DNA of 64,000 nucleotides, taken from assembly GCA_963692955.1 (NCBI GenBank), contig OY843587.1:62001-126000 (forward strand), read 5' to 3'. Below the pieces are notes generated by a model that searched no databases, had not been told where the DNA came from, and worked only from the letters and a program-made list of their open reading frames with translations. Position 1 is the first letter of the stretch. The number at the start of each line of letters is the position of its first letter. The DNA is from UBA5158 sp963692955 (lineage in GTDB: Bacteria > Pseudomonadota > Gammaproteobacteria > DSM-16500). Positions 37,085 through 46,023 of the stretch are shown here, piece after piece. The position numbers were made by a program, and so were the translations under genes.

Positions 37085-37765
37085 ATGGCTATCAAAGAAT
37101 GGCCGCAAGACGAGCGGCCGCGCGAAAAATTATTAGCCCGCGGCGCGAAAAACCTTTCGGACGCGGAATTACTAGCCATCTTCTTGCGCACCGGCACACG
37201 CGGTAAAACCGCCGTGGATATAGCGCGCGAGTTACTCACGCAGTTTGGGGGATTAAAAAAATTATTAAATACCGCGCCAACCACCTTATTTGCAACGGCC
37301 GGTGTGGGCAAAGCGAAATACAGCGCGCTGTTGGCCGCCGTCGAATTAGGCCTGCGTTATCAAAATGATGCGGTAAAAATAGGAGAAACATTACCTAGCA
37401 GCCATGACGCGAAACTTTTTTTATGTCAGCGGCTGGGTGCTTACGCGCACGAAGTGTTTGCATGTTTGTTTTTAGATTCGCACCAGCGCGTACTGGCGTT
37501 TGAAGAATTATTTCAAGGCACAATAAATGAGTCGAACGTCTACCCGCGTGAAGTCGTCAAACGTGGCCTCGCACATAATGCCGCAAAAATCATTCTCACC
37601 CACAACCACCCTTCCGGCCGTCTCACCCCCAGCCAAGCAGATTGTGATATCACGTATTTATTGAAAAAAGCCTTGGCGTTGGTGGGGATTCAAGTGCTTG
37701 ATCATATTATTGTGGGGGATAGAGAAGCGGTATCGCTGGTAGAATCAGGCTATATTACTCTATAA
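37085..37765 (+). CDS. radC: RadC-family JAMM/MPN+ protein
   Basis: 226 residues. A helix-hairpin-helix-like N-terminus (KNLSDAELLAIFLRTGTRGK) is followed by the JAMM metal motif in LTHNHPSGRLTPSQAD (HxHx7D). The true function of RadC is unsettled despite its name. ATG 37085 follows GGAGTAACT. Divergent to coaBC, as in many relatives. Confidence 0.93.
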   Translation: MAIKEWPQDERPREKLLARGAKNLSDAELLAIFLRTGTRGKTAVDIARELLTQFGGLKKLLNTAPTTLFATAGVGKAKYSALLAAVELGLRYQNDAVKIGETLPSSHDAKLFLCQRLGAYAHEVFACLFLDSHQRVLAFEELFQGTINESNVYPREVVKRGLAHNAAKIILTHNHPSGRLTPSQADCDITYLLKKALALVGIQVLDHIIVGDREAVSLVESGYITL

Positions 37766-37907
37766 CTTACTGCTCAAAATGTGTGCTATAAATACCTCCT
37801 CCTTTCTATTGGAAAATTTCCTGCCGTTAGGCTAACTAGGACTTACTTTAATAGCGTAGCTTCGTTATCATTGCTGTCCTTTTAGCCAGCCAAAAAAACC
37901 GAAAGGC

Positions 37908-37936
37908 TTGCGTTGGAGGGTGGATTCTGGTATAAA
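37908..37936 (+). promoter_or_regulatory. Sigma-70 promoter of rpmB-rpmG
   Basis: TTGCGT (37908-37913) and TATAAA (37931-37936) are separated by an ideal 17 bases, about 44 bases before the rpmB start. Confidence 0.7.
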
Positions 37937-37979
37937 ACCGGCCTGCCTAGAGCAAATGATTTATCAGGAGAAGAGTGTA

Positions 37980-38249
37980 ATGCCACAAGTATGCCAAGTG
38001 ACCGGGAAACGCCCAATGGCGGGAAACAATGTATCCCACGCTAATAACAAAACCCGCAGACGTTTTATTCCTAACTTACAAACCAAGCGTTTTTGGTTAG
38101 AGGACGAAAAGCGTTACGTGACCTTGCGCGTCAGCACCAAGGGCATGCGCACTATAGATTTACACGGTATCGAAAAAGTATTAGCCGATATTAAAGCCCG
38201 TGATTTAGCTGCCAAAGCTAAAAAGTTAAAAGCCAAAACAGCGAAATAA
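37980..38249 (+). CDS. rpmB: 50S ribosomal protein L28
   Basis: 89 residues from ATG 37980, with AGGAG nine bases upstream. The frame extends upstream but without similarity. It begins MPQVCQVTGKRPMAGNNVSHANNKTRR in the bL28 style and has the RVSTKGMRTIDLHGI segment. Co-transcribed with rpmG 16 bases downstream. Confidence 0.95.
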   Translation: MPQVCQVTGKRPMAGNNVSHANNKTRRRFIPNLQTKRFWLEDEKRYVTLRVSTKGMRTIDLHGIEKVLADIKARDLAAKAKKLKAKTAK

Positions 38250-38265
38250 TTAGAAGGGTAAGAAC

Positions 38266-38460
38266 ATGCGCGACAAAATCAAAATGAATTCCACAGGCAA
38301 GACCAAAGAAGGCAAAAAAACCGGTTATTTCCGTACGACTACCAAGAACAAGCGCACCATGACCGACAAATTCAAAATGAAATATTTTGATCCGAAAGCG
38401 TATAACGAAGCGACCGGCAAATGCGGCATGCATGTGTTGTTTGAAGAAGGTAAGATCTAA
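38266..38460 (+). CDS. rpmG: 50S ribosomal protein L33 (extended form)
   Basis: 64 residues, longer than the usual 50-55. The core is GYFRTTTKNKRTMTDKFKMKYFDP. The N-terminus carries an extra STGKTKEGKK segment, and the C-terminus (NEATGKCGMHVLF) also differs from the E. coli form. The paired CxxC motifs of zinc-binding L33 are absent. SD AAGGGT precedes the start. Confidence 0.92.
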   Translation: MRDKIKMNSTGKTKEGKKTGYFRTTTKNKRTMTDKFKMKYFDPKAYNEATGKCGMHVLFEEGKI

Positions 38461-38480
38461 CTTTTTAGCTTTTTAAAAAA

Positions 38481-38504
38481 CCTGCACTCGGGCAGGTTTT
38501 TTTT
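38481..38504 (+). terminator. Intrinsic terminator of rpmBG
   Basis: CCTGC (38481-38485) and GCAGG (38492-38496) form the stem; flanking A6/T8 runs extend it, and eight T follow (38497-38504). Confidence 0.9.
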
Positions 38505-38522
38505 CGTCCCATAATTCATGAT

Positions 38523-38550
38523 AAAAAAAACCCGCTAAACGCGGGTTTTT
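38523..38550 (-). terminator. Bidirectional terminator, mainly for the desaturase gene
   Basis: CCCGC (38531-38535) and GCGGG (38541-38545) with A8 on one side and T5 on the other; on the minus strand it ends in eight T, 15 bases after the desaturase stop. Confidence 0.85.
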
Positions 38551-38564
38551 AATTCCAAACCATC

Positions 38565-39746
38565 TCAAGCCAGCTGTTGCTGCGGTGCATAAGACTTTAA
38601 ATGTCCCACGAAATCCTTCAACGCGGCGATGCCTGACGCGTCCGCTTGTTTACACCAGTCTTGCAGCGCATCCACTAATTCTTTATGGCTTGCGGTGCTG
38701 CGCGCCCAAATGCTTTGCAGCTTCATGCGGAATTGATAAACCACATTTAACATGCGGTAATTCTCCAACACTTTCGCTAATTTTTCTTGGTCGGAATACT
38801 CCACTAGCGAGGCTTCGCGGATTAACAACGTACGCATCCGGCTCAACATCGCGCTGCCAGCTTCACCCGCGCGGCGGCGTTCATCACGCAAGACGGGCAA
38901 GATCACTTCTTTGCCGTAACGCGCCATGACTTGAAAGCGGTTGGTTAACACGGCTTTCAACGTTTCAATATCCACCGACGTTTTGCCCGGCACTAACACG
39001 GGGCGCGGCGCCACGCGTTTTGGTTTTGCTAAACCAAACAATTGCAACGTGCGGATCAATCCCCAACCCAAATCCACTTCCCACCACTTCACAGAAAACT
39101 TCGCGGAGGTCGCATAGGTGTGATGGTTGTTATGCAACTCTTCGCCACCCACAATTAACGCCCAAGGAATAATATTGCGTGACGCATCCGGGCATTCGAA
39201 ATTGCGATAACCGAAATAATGACCGACGCCGTTGATAAAACCTGCCGCCCAAAACGGTATCCACGCCATTTGAATCGCCCAAATACTCAAGCCCGGCACG
39301 CCAAACAACAGCAAATCGATACCCATCATAATCATAATGCCCATCGCGCTATGCGCGGTGTAAACATTTTTTTCCATCCAATCGTCAGGCGTGCCTTCGC
39401 CGTAACGATCCATGGTCGCTTGATTGCGGGATTCTTTGCGATAGAGTTCCGCGCCTTGCCACATCACGCGATTAATACCTTTCACTTGCGGACTGTGTGG
39501 GTCTTCAGCGGTTTCCACTTTAGCGTGATGCTTTCTGTGAATCGCCGTCCACTGTTTGGTTTCCATGCCGGTCGTCATCCACAACCAGAAGCGGAAAAAA
39601 TGACTGACCACCGGATGCAGGTCAACCGCGCGGTGCGCCTGACAACGATGTAAATAAACCGTCACGGCGAAAATCGTGATTTGCGTTAGTATTATCGTCG
39701 CGATGATATAACCCCACCACGGTAAATTTAAAATGCCATATAACAT
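38565..39746 (-). CDS. Acyl-CoA/fatty-acid delta-9 desaturase
   Basis: 393 residues. The three histidine clusters of membrane di-iron desaturases are HRCQAHR (33-39), HRKHH (near 70) and HNNHH (near 206), set between hydrophobic hairpins. It introduces a double bond in saturated acyl chains with oxygen and an electron donor. The C-terminal ~140 residues after the last box are helical and longer than in many bacterial enzymes. It is a single gene with its own terminator. Acyl-CoA versus phospholipid-bound substrate is undecided. Confidence 0.9.
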   Translation of the reverse strand: MLYGILNLPWWGYIIATIILTQITIFAVTVYLHRCQAHRAVDLHPVVSHFFRFWLWMTTGMETKQWTAIHRKHHAKVETAEDPHSPQVKGINRVMWQGAELYRKESRNQATMDRYGEGTPDDWMEKNVYTAHSAMGIMIMMGIDLLLFGVPGLSIWAIQMAWIPFWAAGFINGVGHYFGYRNFECPDASRNIIPWALIVGGEELHNNHHTYATSAKFSVKWWEVDLGWGLIRTLQLFGLAKPKRVAPRPVLVPGKTSVDIETLKAVLTNRFQVMARYGKEVILPVLRDERRRAGEAGSAMLSRMRTLLIREASLVEYSDQEKLAKVLENYRMLNVVYQFRMKLQSIWARSTASHKELVDALQDWCKQADASGIAALKDFVGHLKSYAPQQQLA

Positions 39747-39864
39747 AAGGAAAACACCTCGTTATTAATGATTGTATCGTTATCCAATAAACGCCTTTAT
39801 AATGGCCCTCTGGACGATATTTGGCGGACTCTATAATAGCATATTTCCCTGTTGAGATGTATAA

Positions 39865-40680
39865 ATGCCAGAACTACCCGAAGTAGAGACGACGCTCCAA
39901 GGAATTAAACCTTTTGTTTTAAAACAAAAAATTCAATCCATTACAGTCCGTCATCACGGCATGCGCTGGCCAGTCCCCGCTAATCTTTCACCGCTATTAT
40001 CTGGTGAAATCATCGAACAAATCTGGCGGCGCGGGAAATACTTATTATTTCAAACTTCCCAAGGGCATTTGATTTTGCACTTGGGCATGTCAGGTAGTTT
40101 ACGCATTTTAACTCACGACGCACCTGCAAAAAAACATGACCATATAGATATTCTGCTTGCCAACGGAAAACTTTTGCGCTTCAGAGATCCGCGCCGTTTT
40201 GGGGCCTTATTATGGACCACAGATGCGCCGGATTTGCATCCATTATTGTCTCATTTGGGCCCGGAACCGTTAAATTCAAGCTTTACCGGCAAATATTTGT
40301 GGGAAAAATCCCGCAAAAGAAAAGTCCCTGTCAAGAACTTTTTAATGGATAGTAAAATCGTCGTCGGCGTGGGAAATATTTACGCCGCGGAAGCGTTATT
40401 CGCCGCCGGTATTTTACCGAAGAAGGCGGCGGGGAAAATCAGCCTGCCACAGTATCAAAAATTGGCCGCCGAAGTGAAAAAAGTTTTAAAAGCCGCGATT
40501 AAAAAAGGCGGCACGACGCTGCGGGATTTTACCGCTAGTGATGGCAAGCAGGGTTACTTTAAATTGAAACTGAAAGTCTATGGCCGCGGTGGCCAGCCTT
40601 GCGTGACATGTGGGACGACGTTGAAAGCCAGCCGCTTAGGTCAGCGCGGCACGGTTTATTGTCCACGCTGCCAGAAATGA
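39865..40680 (+). CDS. mutM: Formamidopyrimidine-DNA glycosylase
   Basis: 271 residues. It excises 8-oxoguanine and FapyG. The catalytic N-terminus MPELPEVET has Pro2 and Glu3. HLGMSGSL, VGNIYAAEALF and a C-terminal zinc finger (CVTCG...YCPRCQK, CxxC-CxxC) are complete. It ends directly against the convergent ABC gene. Confidence 0.96.
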   Translation: MPELPEVETTLQGIKPFVLKQKIQSITVRHHGMRWPVPANLSPLLSGEIIEQIWRRGKYLLFQTSQGHLILHLGMSGSLRILTHDAPAKKHDHIDILLANGKLLRFRDPRRFGALLWTTDAPDLHPLLSHLGPEPLNSSFTGKYLWEKSRKRKVPVKNFLMDSKIVVGVGNIYAAEALFAAGILPKKAAGKISLPQYQKLAAEVKKVLKAAIKKGGTTLRDFTASDGKQGYFKLKLKVYGRGGQPCVTCGTTLKASRLGQRGTVYCPRCQK

Positions 40681-42414
40681 TTAATGCTCGTTTGCCGTGC
40701 GCGCCACGCTGTAGGGGGTTAAATCAATTTGATATTCGTGGAAAACTTCCACGCTAGGTTGATGGCCGACGCTGACGATTGAGCAATTCGGCACTTCTTT
40801 TTTAATTAATTCATACAGCATTTTTTCATGTGGTAAATCCAGGGCGGACGTACTCTCATCGAGAAACACCCAATCCGGCTTCGTTAATAACACGCGCGCG
40901 ATGGCGACGCGCTGCAATTCACCCGGTGACAATTGTTCCGACCACATCGACACGTCATGTAAACGGCTAATCAATTCGGGTAAGTCACAGGCTTTCAATA
41001 CGGCGATTAACTTAGCGTCGTCTATCTCGCCTTTGTCTGGGAAAATCAACGCTTCTTTTAACGAGCCGATAGGCATGTACGCTTTTTGTGGGATATACAT
41101 AATCTTCTTGCCCGTTGGCAGGGTAATACTGCCGGCGCCGTAGGGCCAAATTTTCGCAATGACGCGGATTAGCGTACTCTTGCCGATACCGGATGCGCCT
41201 TTGATTAAATAATTTTTACCATGCTCGAATTCGACATTAATTTTTTGTAACATTTTTTCATCATGCGGCGTGTAAATATTTAAGTCTTTGACAGAGATCG
41301 TGTCGTTAGTCGCGTTTTGATAAACAAATTTATTTTGCGTCGCGGCGTGATGTTCCACTTCATAAATATGGTTGATGAAAGTGATAAGCCGTTGCACCAC
41401 CGCGCGCCATTGCGCGATTTGCGTATATGAGTTGACGAAGAATGACAGCGCGTCTTGAATTTGGCCGAACGCGCGCAACGCTTGCATGAAGCCGCCGAGC
41501 TTGAATACTTTATTGAAATAATTCGGCAGCGTTACGATTAACGGCACTAACACCGAGACTTGGTTATAACCGGCGGTGAACCATAACAATAATTTTTGCC
41601 GTAAAATAATCGCGTACCAATTATTCAGCACGCGGTCGAACAAACCCCCTAACACATTTCGTTGATGGCCTTCGCCGCGGTATAGCGCGACATTTTCCGC
41701 GTGCGAACGTAAGTCCACCGCCGCGAAACGAAAGTTCGCTTCGCGCCGCTGTTGTTCGAAGTTCAAATTCACCAACGGATAACCAATTTTAAACGCCAGC
41801 GTCGTACCGATGACGGCGTAAATCATGCTGACCCAAACTAAATAACCTGGAATGGTGATGAGGTGTTTACCGATATGAAAAGAAAAATGTCCCGACAGCG
41901 TCCATAAAATATAAATAAATGCCACGAACGTCGTCACGGAGCCGATTAAACCAATCGACAAGTCCAGTGAACTACTCACCAACGCGGCGATGTCTTCTTG
42001 AATACGTTGATCGGGGTTATCGGTTCTTTCATCGAAATTTTCGAGGTAATAATAACTTTTATCCGCCAGCCAGCGATTGACAAATTGGTTGGTCAACCAG
42101 CGCCGCCAACGTAAGCCTAAGAATTGCTGGAGATAATAGCGGTATACCGCCAAGATAATATAAACGGCGGCGATGAGCATAAAGATAAAGATTAAATCGA
42201 TGGCGCCGCGCTTGTCATAATCTTGCAACGCGTCATAAAAAAAGTTGTACCAATAATTTAAAACGACTTCCATGCCGACTAACGCGACACTCAAGATAAT
42301 GACGGAAATCAAAAACGTGTAAGCGGAAATACGCTCGTCGGATTCCCAGTAAGCTTTGATGAGCTGCCAAGGTGTGTAGGGCCGTGATTGCAATTCCAAA
42401 CTCATTCGTTTCAC
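40681..42414 (-). CDS. SbmA/BacA/ABCD-like ABC transporter (fused permease-ATPase)
   Basis: 577 residues. An N-terminal membrane domain of the ABC_membrane_2 type (~30-350, six helices, including the DNPDQRIQED segment characteristic of the SbmA/BacA/YddA/ABCD family) is followed by an ATPase with Walker A GASGIGKST, signature LSPGELQR and Walker B WVFLDESTSALD. Relatives import peptides or vitamin B12, or handle very-long-chain fatty acids. BacA-like proteins matter in intracellular bacteria, but substrate cannot be inferred. It overlaps no neighbour and stops directly beside mutM. Confidence 0.88.
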   Translation of the reverse strand: MKRMSLELQSRPYTPWQLIKAYWESDERISAYTFLISVIILSVALVGMEVVLNYWYNFFYDALQDYDKRGAIDLIFIFMLIAAVYIILAVYRYYLQQFLGLRWRRWLTNQFVNRWLADKSYYYLENFDERTDNPDQRIQEDIAALVSSSLDLSIGLIGSVTTFVAFIYILWTLSGHFSFHIGKHLITIPGYLVWVSMIYAVIGTTLAFKIGYPLVNLNFEQQRREANFRFAAVDLRSHAENVALYRGEGHQRNVLGGLFDRVLNNWYAIILRQKLLLWFTAGYNQVSVLVPLIVTLPNYFNKVFKLGGFMQALRAFGQIQDALSFFVNSYTQIAQWRAVVQRLITFINHIYEVEHHAATQNKFVYQNATNDTISVKDLNIYTPHDEKMLQKINVEFEHGKNYLIKGASGIGKSTLIRVIAKIWPYGAGSITLPTGKKIMYIPQKAYMPIGSLKEALIFPDKGEIDDAKLIAVLKACDLPELISRLHDVSMWSEQLSPGELQRVAIARVLLTKPDWVFLDESTSALDLPHEKMLYELIKKEVPNCSIVSVGHQPSVEVFHEYQIDLTPYSVARTANEH

Positions 42415-42591
42415 TCCGCAAACAGCGTGTTATGGGCGAAAAAAGCAATCATGCCGCGATCCCTGTTCAGATTAAAACAACCCAAGGCGGGTTTGTTCTA
42501 CACATCGACACAAAATCAATGTGTTAGTATAACGCAAATATTATTTCGTACAGCAGAAATTTTTAGTGGTATCTTTTCTAATTATTACCGC

Positions 42592-42597
42592 TATAAT
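42592..42597 (+). promoter_or_regulatory. -10 element of the OmpA-like lipoprotein gene
   Basis: TATAAT lies 39 bases before the start. The -35 is weak. Confidence 0.4.
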
Positions 42598-42636
42598 TTC
42601 AAAACTTAGCCAGGGATTATCGCTAAGGGAAACTAA

Positions 42637-43848
42637 ATGGAACGCAACGTTACACTCAAAATTTTCACCTTGCTTCTGTGCGCCTTGTTCACGGCATCTG
42701 GTTGCGCTCCTGTTTCTGAAGGGGATACGATTCCAACCAAAGGCACTCTGCTTGGCGCCGGGGTAGGCGGCGTCGGCGGCGCTGGTATGGCGGCTGCGTT
42801 GCATGGTACGCCAGCGGTAATTGGTATCGCCGGTGTGACTGGCGCGACCTTAGGTTATTATCTTTCGACCCAACGCTTCGCCGCGCGCGGCATCGTCAAA
42901 GCCAAAGGCAAAGTCTACACGATGGGCGATTACCTCATCATCGATTTACCCACCGATAATTTATTCGATACCAACACCGCTGACTTTTATGATAATACCG
43001 ATGAAGAATTACAATCCGTCGTCAGTATTTTAGGCCGCTTGCCGAAACACAATATTATTATTTCCGGCAATACCAGCGGCTTTGGTTCGGTGGAATTCCA
43101 AAAAAACTTATCCCAACAGCGCGCCTCGAAAGTCGCATCCTATTTATGGTTGAACGGTATCAATGATGTCGCGCGGCCCCGCTCGCTAATCTATGTTGGT
43201 TATGGAAATAATTATCCCATCGCGACGGATTTACGTGTTTCTGGGGTGCGCACTAATAGCCGCATACAAATCGTCGCTTATCCCTGTGATGAGATTTTAC
43301 ATTGGGATAAAATTCAAGAAAGCCGCAATAATTTTAAAGAATTTAAAAACATCGGCTCGGTCGCGTTTGCGCCCGCGCCCATCACGACGATGCCGCCGCA
43401 AACTAACGAAACCCCCGATCAACAAAAAAGCTTCGCGCAAGCTTTCTCAGATAGCAATCCCGCGCCGGCGGTGAGCAAGCCTCTGCAATCTAAACCTTAT
43501 AAAGAAGAAGAATCTGTTCCTTATCAAGAAAAACAATTAGCCGACGCCGCGACTACTCCGGAACAAACTAGCGAGCCTTACAATGGTGACGTGACGACGA
43601 GTATTAAAGATGAATTCGCCGATAACGATACGCCGCCGACCAGCATGACGATGGGCGGTAATACGCAAGTGGCGTTAAACGATAATGAACATAATGATAT
43701 TTACAGCGGCGGTGGAATTTATAATAACTCTACCAACGACACCCAAGCCATGATTGGCCGCAGCGTGAAAAAACACTGGGGCTTCAAAGGTGATAATGAA
43801 TTGAAAGATGAAACACCGTTAGCGCCGCCGCCCACCGCTAAAGGATAA
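42637..43848 (+). CDS. OmpA-domain lipoprotein
   Basis: 403 residues. Signal peptide with lipobox ASGC (Cys near residue 23), then a Gly-rich stretch (GAGVGGVGGAG) and a glycine-zipper-like hydrophobic segment. An OmpA/Pal-like peptidoglycan-binding domain occupies ~95-215 (DEELQSVVSIL, ISGNTSGFGSVEFQKNLSQQRASKVASYL, RTNSRIQI). The last ~170 residues are low-complexity, Pro/Glu/Asn-rich and probably disordered. SD AAGGGAA precedes ATG. Its final 130 bases overlap the 3' end of waaC on the other strand. It likely tethers outer membrane to peptidoglycan. Confidence 0.85.
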   Translation: MERNVTLKIFTLLLCALFTASGCAPVSEGDTIPTKGTLLGAGVGGVGGAGMAAALHGTPAVIGIAGVTGATLGYYLSTQRFAARGIVKAKGKVYTMGDYLIIDLPTDNLFDTNTADFYDNTDEELQSVVSILGRLPKHNIIISGNTSGFGSVEFQKNLSQQRASKVASYLWLNGINDVARPRSLIYVGYGNNYPIATDLRVSGVRTNSRIQIVAYPCDEILHWDKIQESRNNFKEFKNIGSVAFAPAPITTMPPQTNETPDQQKSFAQAFSDSNPAPAVSKPLQSKPYKEEESVPYQEKQLADAATTPEQTSEPYNGDVTTSIKDEFADNDTPPTSMTMGGNTQVALNDNEHNDIYSGGGIYNNSTNDTQAMIGRSVKKHWGFKGDNELKDETPLAPPPTAKG

Positions 43849-44780
43849 GTACACACTTTGCTGTAACAAGGCGCGCACGCGAAATCCACATTAAGATGTT
43901 TTTGCGATTGACCTAACGCGCCAGTAAATTCCGGGTTGGTAGGACCGTATAAAGACACGGCGGGAATGTTAAACGCCGCCGCTAAATGCCCCAGACCGGT
44001 ATCCACCGCGACGACCGCTTTCGCTCCCGCTAACACGGTGATCATGCCGCTAAGATTTAAGGGCGGTAATACTTCCGCGTTTACGCTGCCCGCCGCGATG
44101 CGTTCTGCGCGGGCTTTTTCGACTGCATTGCCCCACGGTAGTTTCACCGGATAACCCGCGTCATTCGCGAGTTTAACTAACTCTACCCAATACTCTTCCG
44201 GCCAATGTTTCGTCGCCCAAGTCGTGCCGTGGAAAAAAATTAAATAGTTACCCACGTCAGCGTCAGCGTTGATAAATTTATTTTTATCGATGCCATAATC
44301 AGCCACGGTCAGCGGCGCCGGATAATTTAATAATTGACTAAACAAACTGCGCGCGCGCACCACAGCATGTTGTTGAAACACCACCGTGCAAGTGCGTTGA
44401 TAAAACCAAGACGCATATTTTTCCCGTGCTGAGCCCCAAGCTAAACCGCAATGCACGCCGCGCGCCCAACGCGCAATCACCGCGCTTTTTACTAAGCCTT
44501 GCGCGTCAATCACTAAATCATATTTTTCCGCGCGCAGCGCGCGGCGGAAGACGAGGATTTCACGCAGCGTGCGCAATGAAAATATTTTTTTGCGCCAGCG
44601 CCGCCAAGCGACAGGAATGATTTTTTTAAGCGCGGGATGCCAAGCGGGAACGGCGGCGAAATTTTCTTCGACGACCCAATCAAAACTAATATTTGGAATC
44701 GCAAGACAAGCGTCAGTGATCGCCGGCAGCGTGTGAATGATGTCGCCTAGCGAAGAAGTTTTAACAATTAAGACGCGCAT
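43719..44780 (-). CDS. waaC: Lipopolysaccharide heptosyltransferase I
   Basis: 353 residues of GT9. It adds the first L,D-heptose to Kdo of the LPS inner core. Typical segments are IVKTSSLGDIIHTLPA at the start, DWVVEENFA, DAQGLVKSA, LIFFHGTTWATKHWPEEYW and the donor-site VAVDTGLGHLAAAF with SLYGPTNPEFTG. The C-terminal part after CAPCYSKVC contains a Gly/Ser-rich insertion and then C..L.P...W..L..LL, the usual WaaC ending, within the stretch antisense to the OmpA-like gene. Hence the overlap is probably genuine. It follows waaF by one base. Confidence 0.9.
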   Translation of the reverse strand: MRVLIVKTSSLGDIIHTLPAITDACLAIPNISFDWVVEENFAAVPAWHPALKKIIPVAWRRWRKKIFSLRTLREILVFRRALRAEKYDLVIDAQGLVKSAVIARWARGVHCGLAWGSAREKYASWFYQRTCTVVFQQHAVVRARSLFSQLLNYPAPLTVADYGIDKNKFINADADVGNYLIFFHGTTWATKHWPEEYWVELVKLANDAGYPVKLPWGNAVEKARAERIAAGSVNAEVLPPLNLSGMITVLAGAKAVVAVDTGLGHLAAAFNIPAVSLYGPTNPEFTGALGQSQKHLNVDFACAPCYSKVCTYPLAVGGGANGVSSFNSLSPLKPQCFFTLRPIMAWVSLVELL

Positions 44781-44781
44781 A

Positions 44782-45804
44782 CTATACCAACTCTTGCAAA
44801 GCGGTTAAGACGCTAGGCGCGGTCAATTCACGCATACATAAATGGTGCGTGAGCGGGCAGACGCGCTGCTTACAAGGCTGACATTTCAAGTGGGTGCGTA
44901 ACACGCGCGCTTTATTGCCTAGCGGCGGTGTGTGCGCAGGCGACGTCGGGCCATACAATGCCACGACGGGTTTGTTAACGCTGGCGGCGATGTGCATCAA
45001 GCCCGAATCATTGCTCACTACCGCGGTGGCGAGCGCCAATATATCGATCGCGTCTTGCAAACTAGTATTGCCGGTTAAATTCACGCAGCGAGCTTGCGTT
45101 AATTCCATAATTTTTTGCGTGACGGGCGCGTCTTTCGGCGAGCCTAACACCCACACATCCCAATCTTCCGCTAACTTCGCGTTCGCGACCGCGGCGAAAT
45201 GTTCTTCCGGCCAGCGCTTCGCCGGCCCGAATTCAGCGCCCGGGCACAAGACTAACACGGGCCGCGTGGGAAATGGCATTTGCAGTTTATCTAGCACCGC
45301 TTGTTGCGTCGCGCGTGAAGAAAATAATTCCGGATGCCAGGCGTCCACCCAATTATTTTCAAGGCGAGCGTCCGCGGGTAAACCTAGTGCTACGTAACGC
45401 TCAAGCATCAGCGGTAAACTTTTTTTATCTAAGTAGCGTACATCGTTTAATAATCCCCACCGCATTTCACCGCGCCAACCGGTGCGTTGCGGTATGTTCG
45501 CAAAATAAGGAATGAGCGAGGATTTGAAAGAATTTGTTAGCACGATCGCTTGATCGTAATGTTTCGCACGCAGATTTTTTCCTAACCGGTAACGTTCGCC
45601 TAACGCAAGTTTGCCGTGGCCCAGCGGCATCACCATACTCGCGGCGACTTCCGGCATACGCGCTAACAGCGGCTCGCTCCAAGCGGGCGCTAACACATCG
45701 ATGACAGCGTCAGGCAATTGTTTTTTTAATAATTTAAACAAGCCTTGCGCCATCACCATGTCGCCTACCCAAGCCGGGCCTATGATTAAAATTTTATTCT
45801 GCAT
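44782..45804 (-). CDS. waaF: Lipopolysaccharide heptosyltransferase II
   Basis: 340 residues of GT9. Segments IIGPAWVGDMVMAQGLF, LTNSFKSSLIPYFANIPQRTGWRGE, LCPGAEFGPAKRWPEEHFA and VSNDSGLMHIAASV are diagnostic. It adds the second heptose. It overlaps the upstream zinc-finger gene by 11 bases and precedes waaC. Confidence 0.94.
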   Translation of the reverse strand: MQNKILIIGPAWVGDMVMAQGLFKLLKKQLPDAVIDVLAPAWSEPLLARMPEVAASMVMPLGHGKLALGERYRLGKNLRAKHYDQAIVLTNSFKSSLIPYFANIPQRTGWRGEMRWGLLNDVRYLDKKSLPLMLERYVALGLPADARLENNWVDAWHPELFSSRATQQAVLDKLQMPFPTRPVLVLCPGAEFGPAKRWPEEHFAAVANAKLAEDWDVWVLGSPKDAPVTQKIMELTQARCVNLTGNTSLQDAIDILALATAVVSNDSGLMHIAASVNKPVVALYGPTSPAHTPPLGNKARVLRTHLKCQPCKQRVCPLTHHLCMRELTAPSVLTALQELV

Positions 45805-46003
45805 CGGGTTCCGTTTTTAATAGAGTATATTGCGCGCCGCAATACGGACAGACCGCGTGGCCGGTCGTTTCAATCGGTAAATATACGCGTGGGTGCGCGT
45901 CCCAAATGCGCGCGTCGGGCAACGGACATGACAGCGGTAATTGCGCTTCGGTCACGTCATAATGTTGTTTGGTGCAAGCTTGTAAATCAGGTTCTTTATG
46001 CAT
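45794..46003 (-). CDS. zf-CHCC zinc-finger protein
   Basis: 69 residues. The C-terminal CPYCGAQYTL and an upstream HPRVYLP segment with Cys/His ligands (CHCC pattern) match the small zinc-finger family related to the NDUFS6 tail and often found beside LPS or respiratory genes. Its end overlaps the waaF start. Function unknown. Confidence 0.8.
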   Translation of the reverse strand: MHKEPDLQACTKQHYDVTEAQLPLSCPLPDARIWDAHPRVYLPIETTGHAVCPYCGAQYTLLKTEPDAE

Positions 46004-46023
46004 GTCATGCTCCGAAGTAAAAG

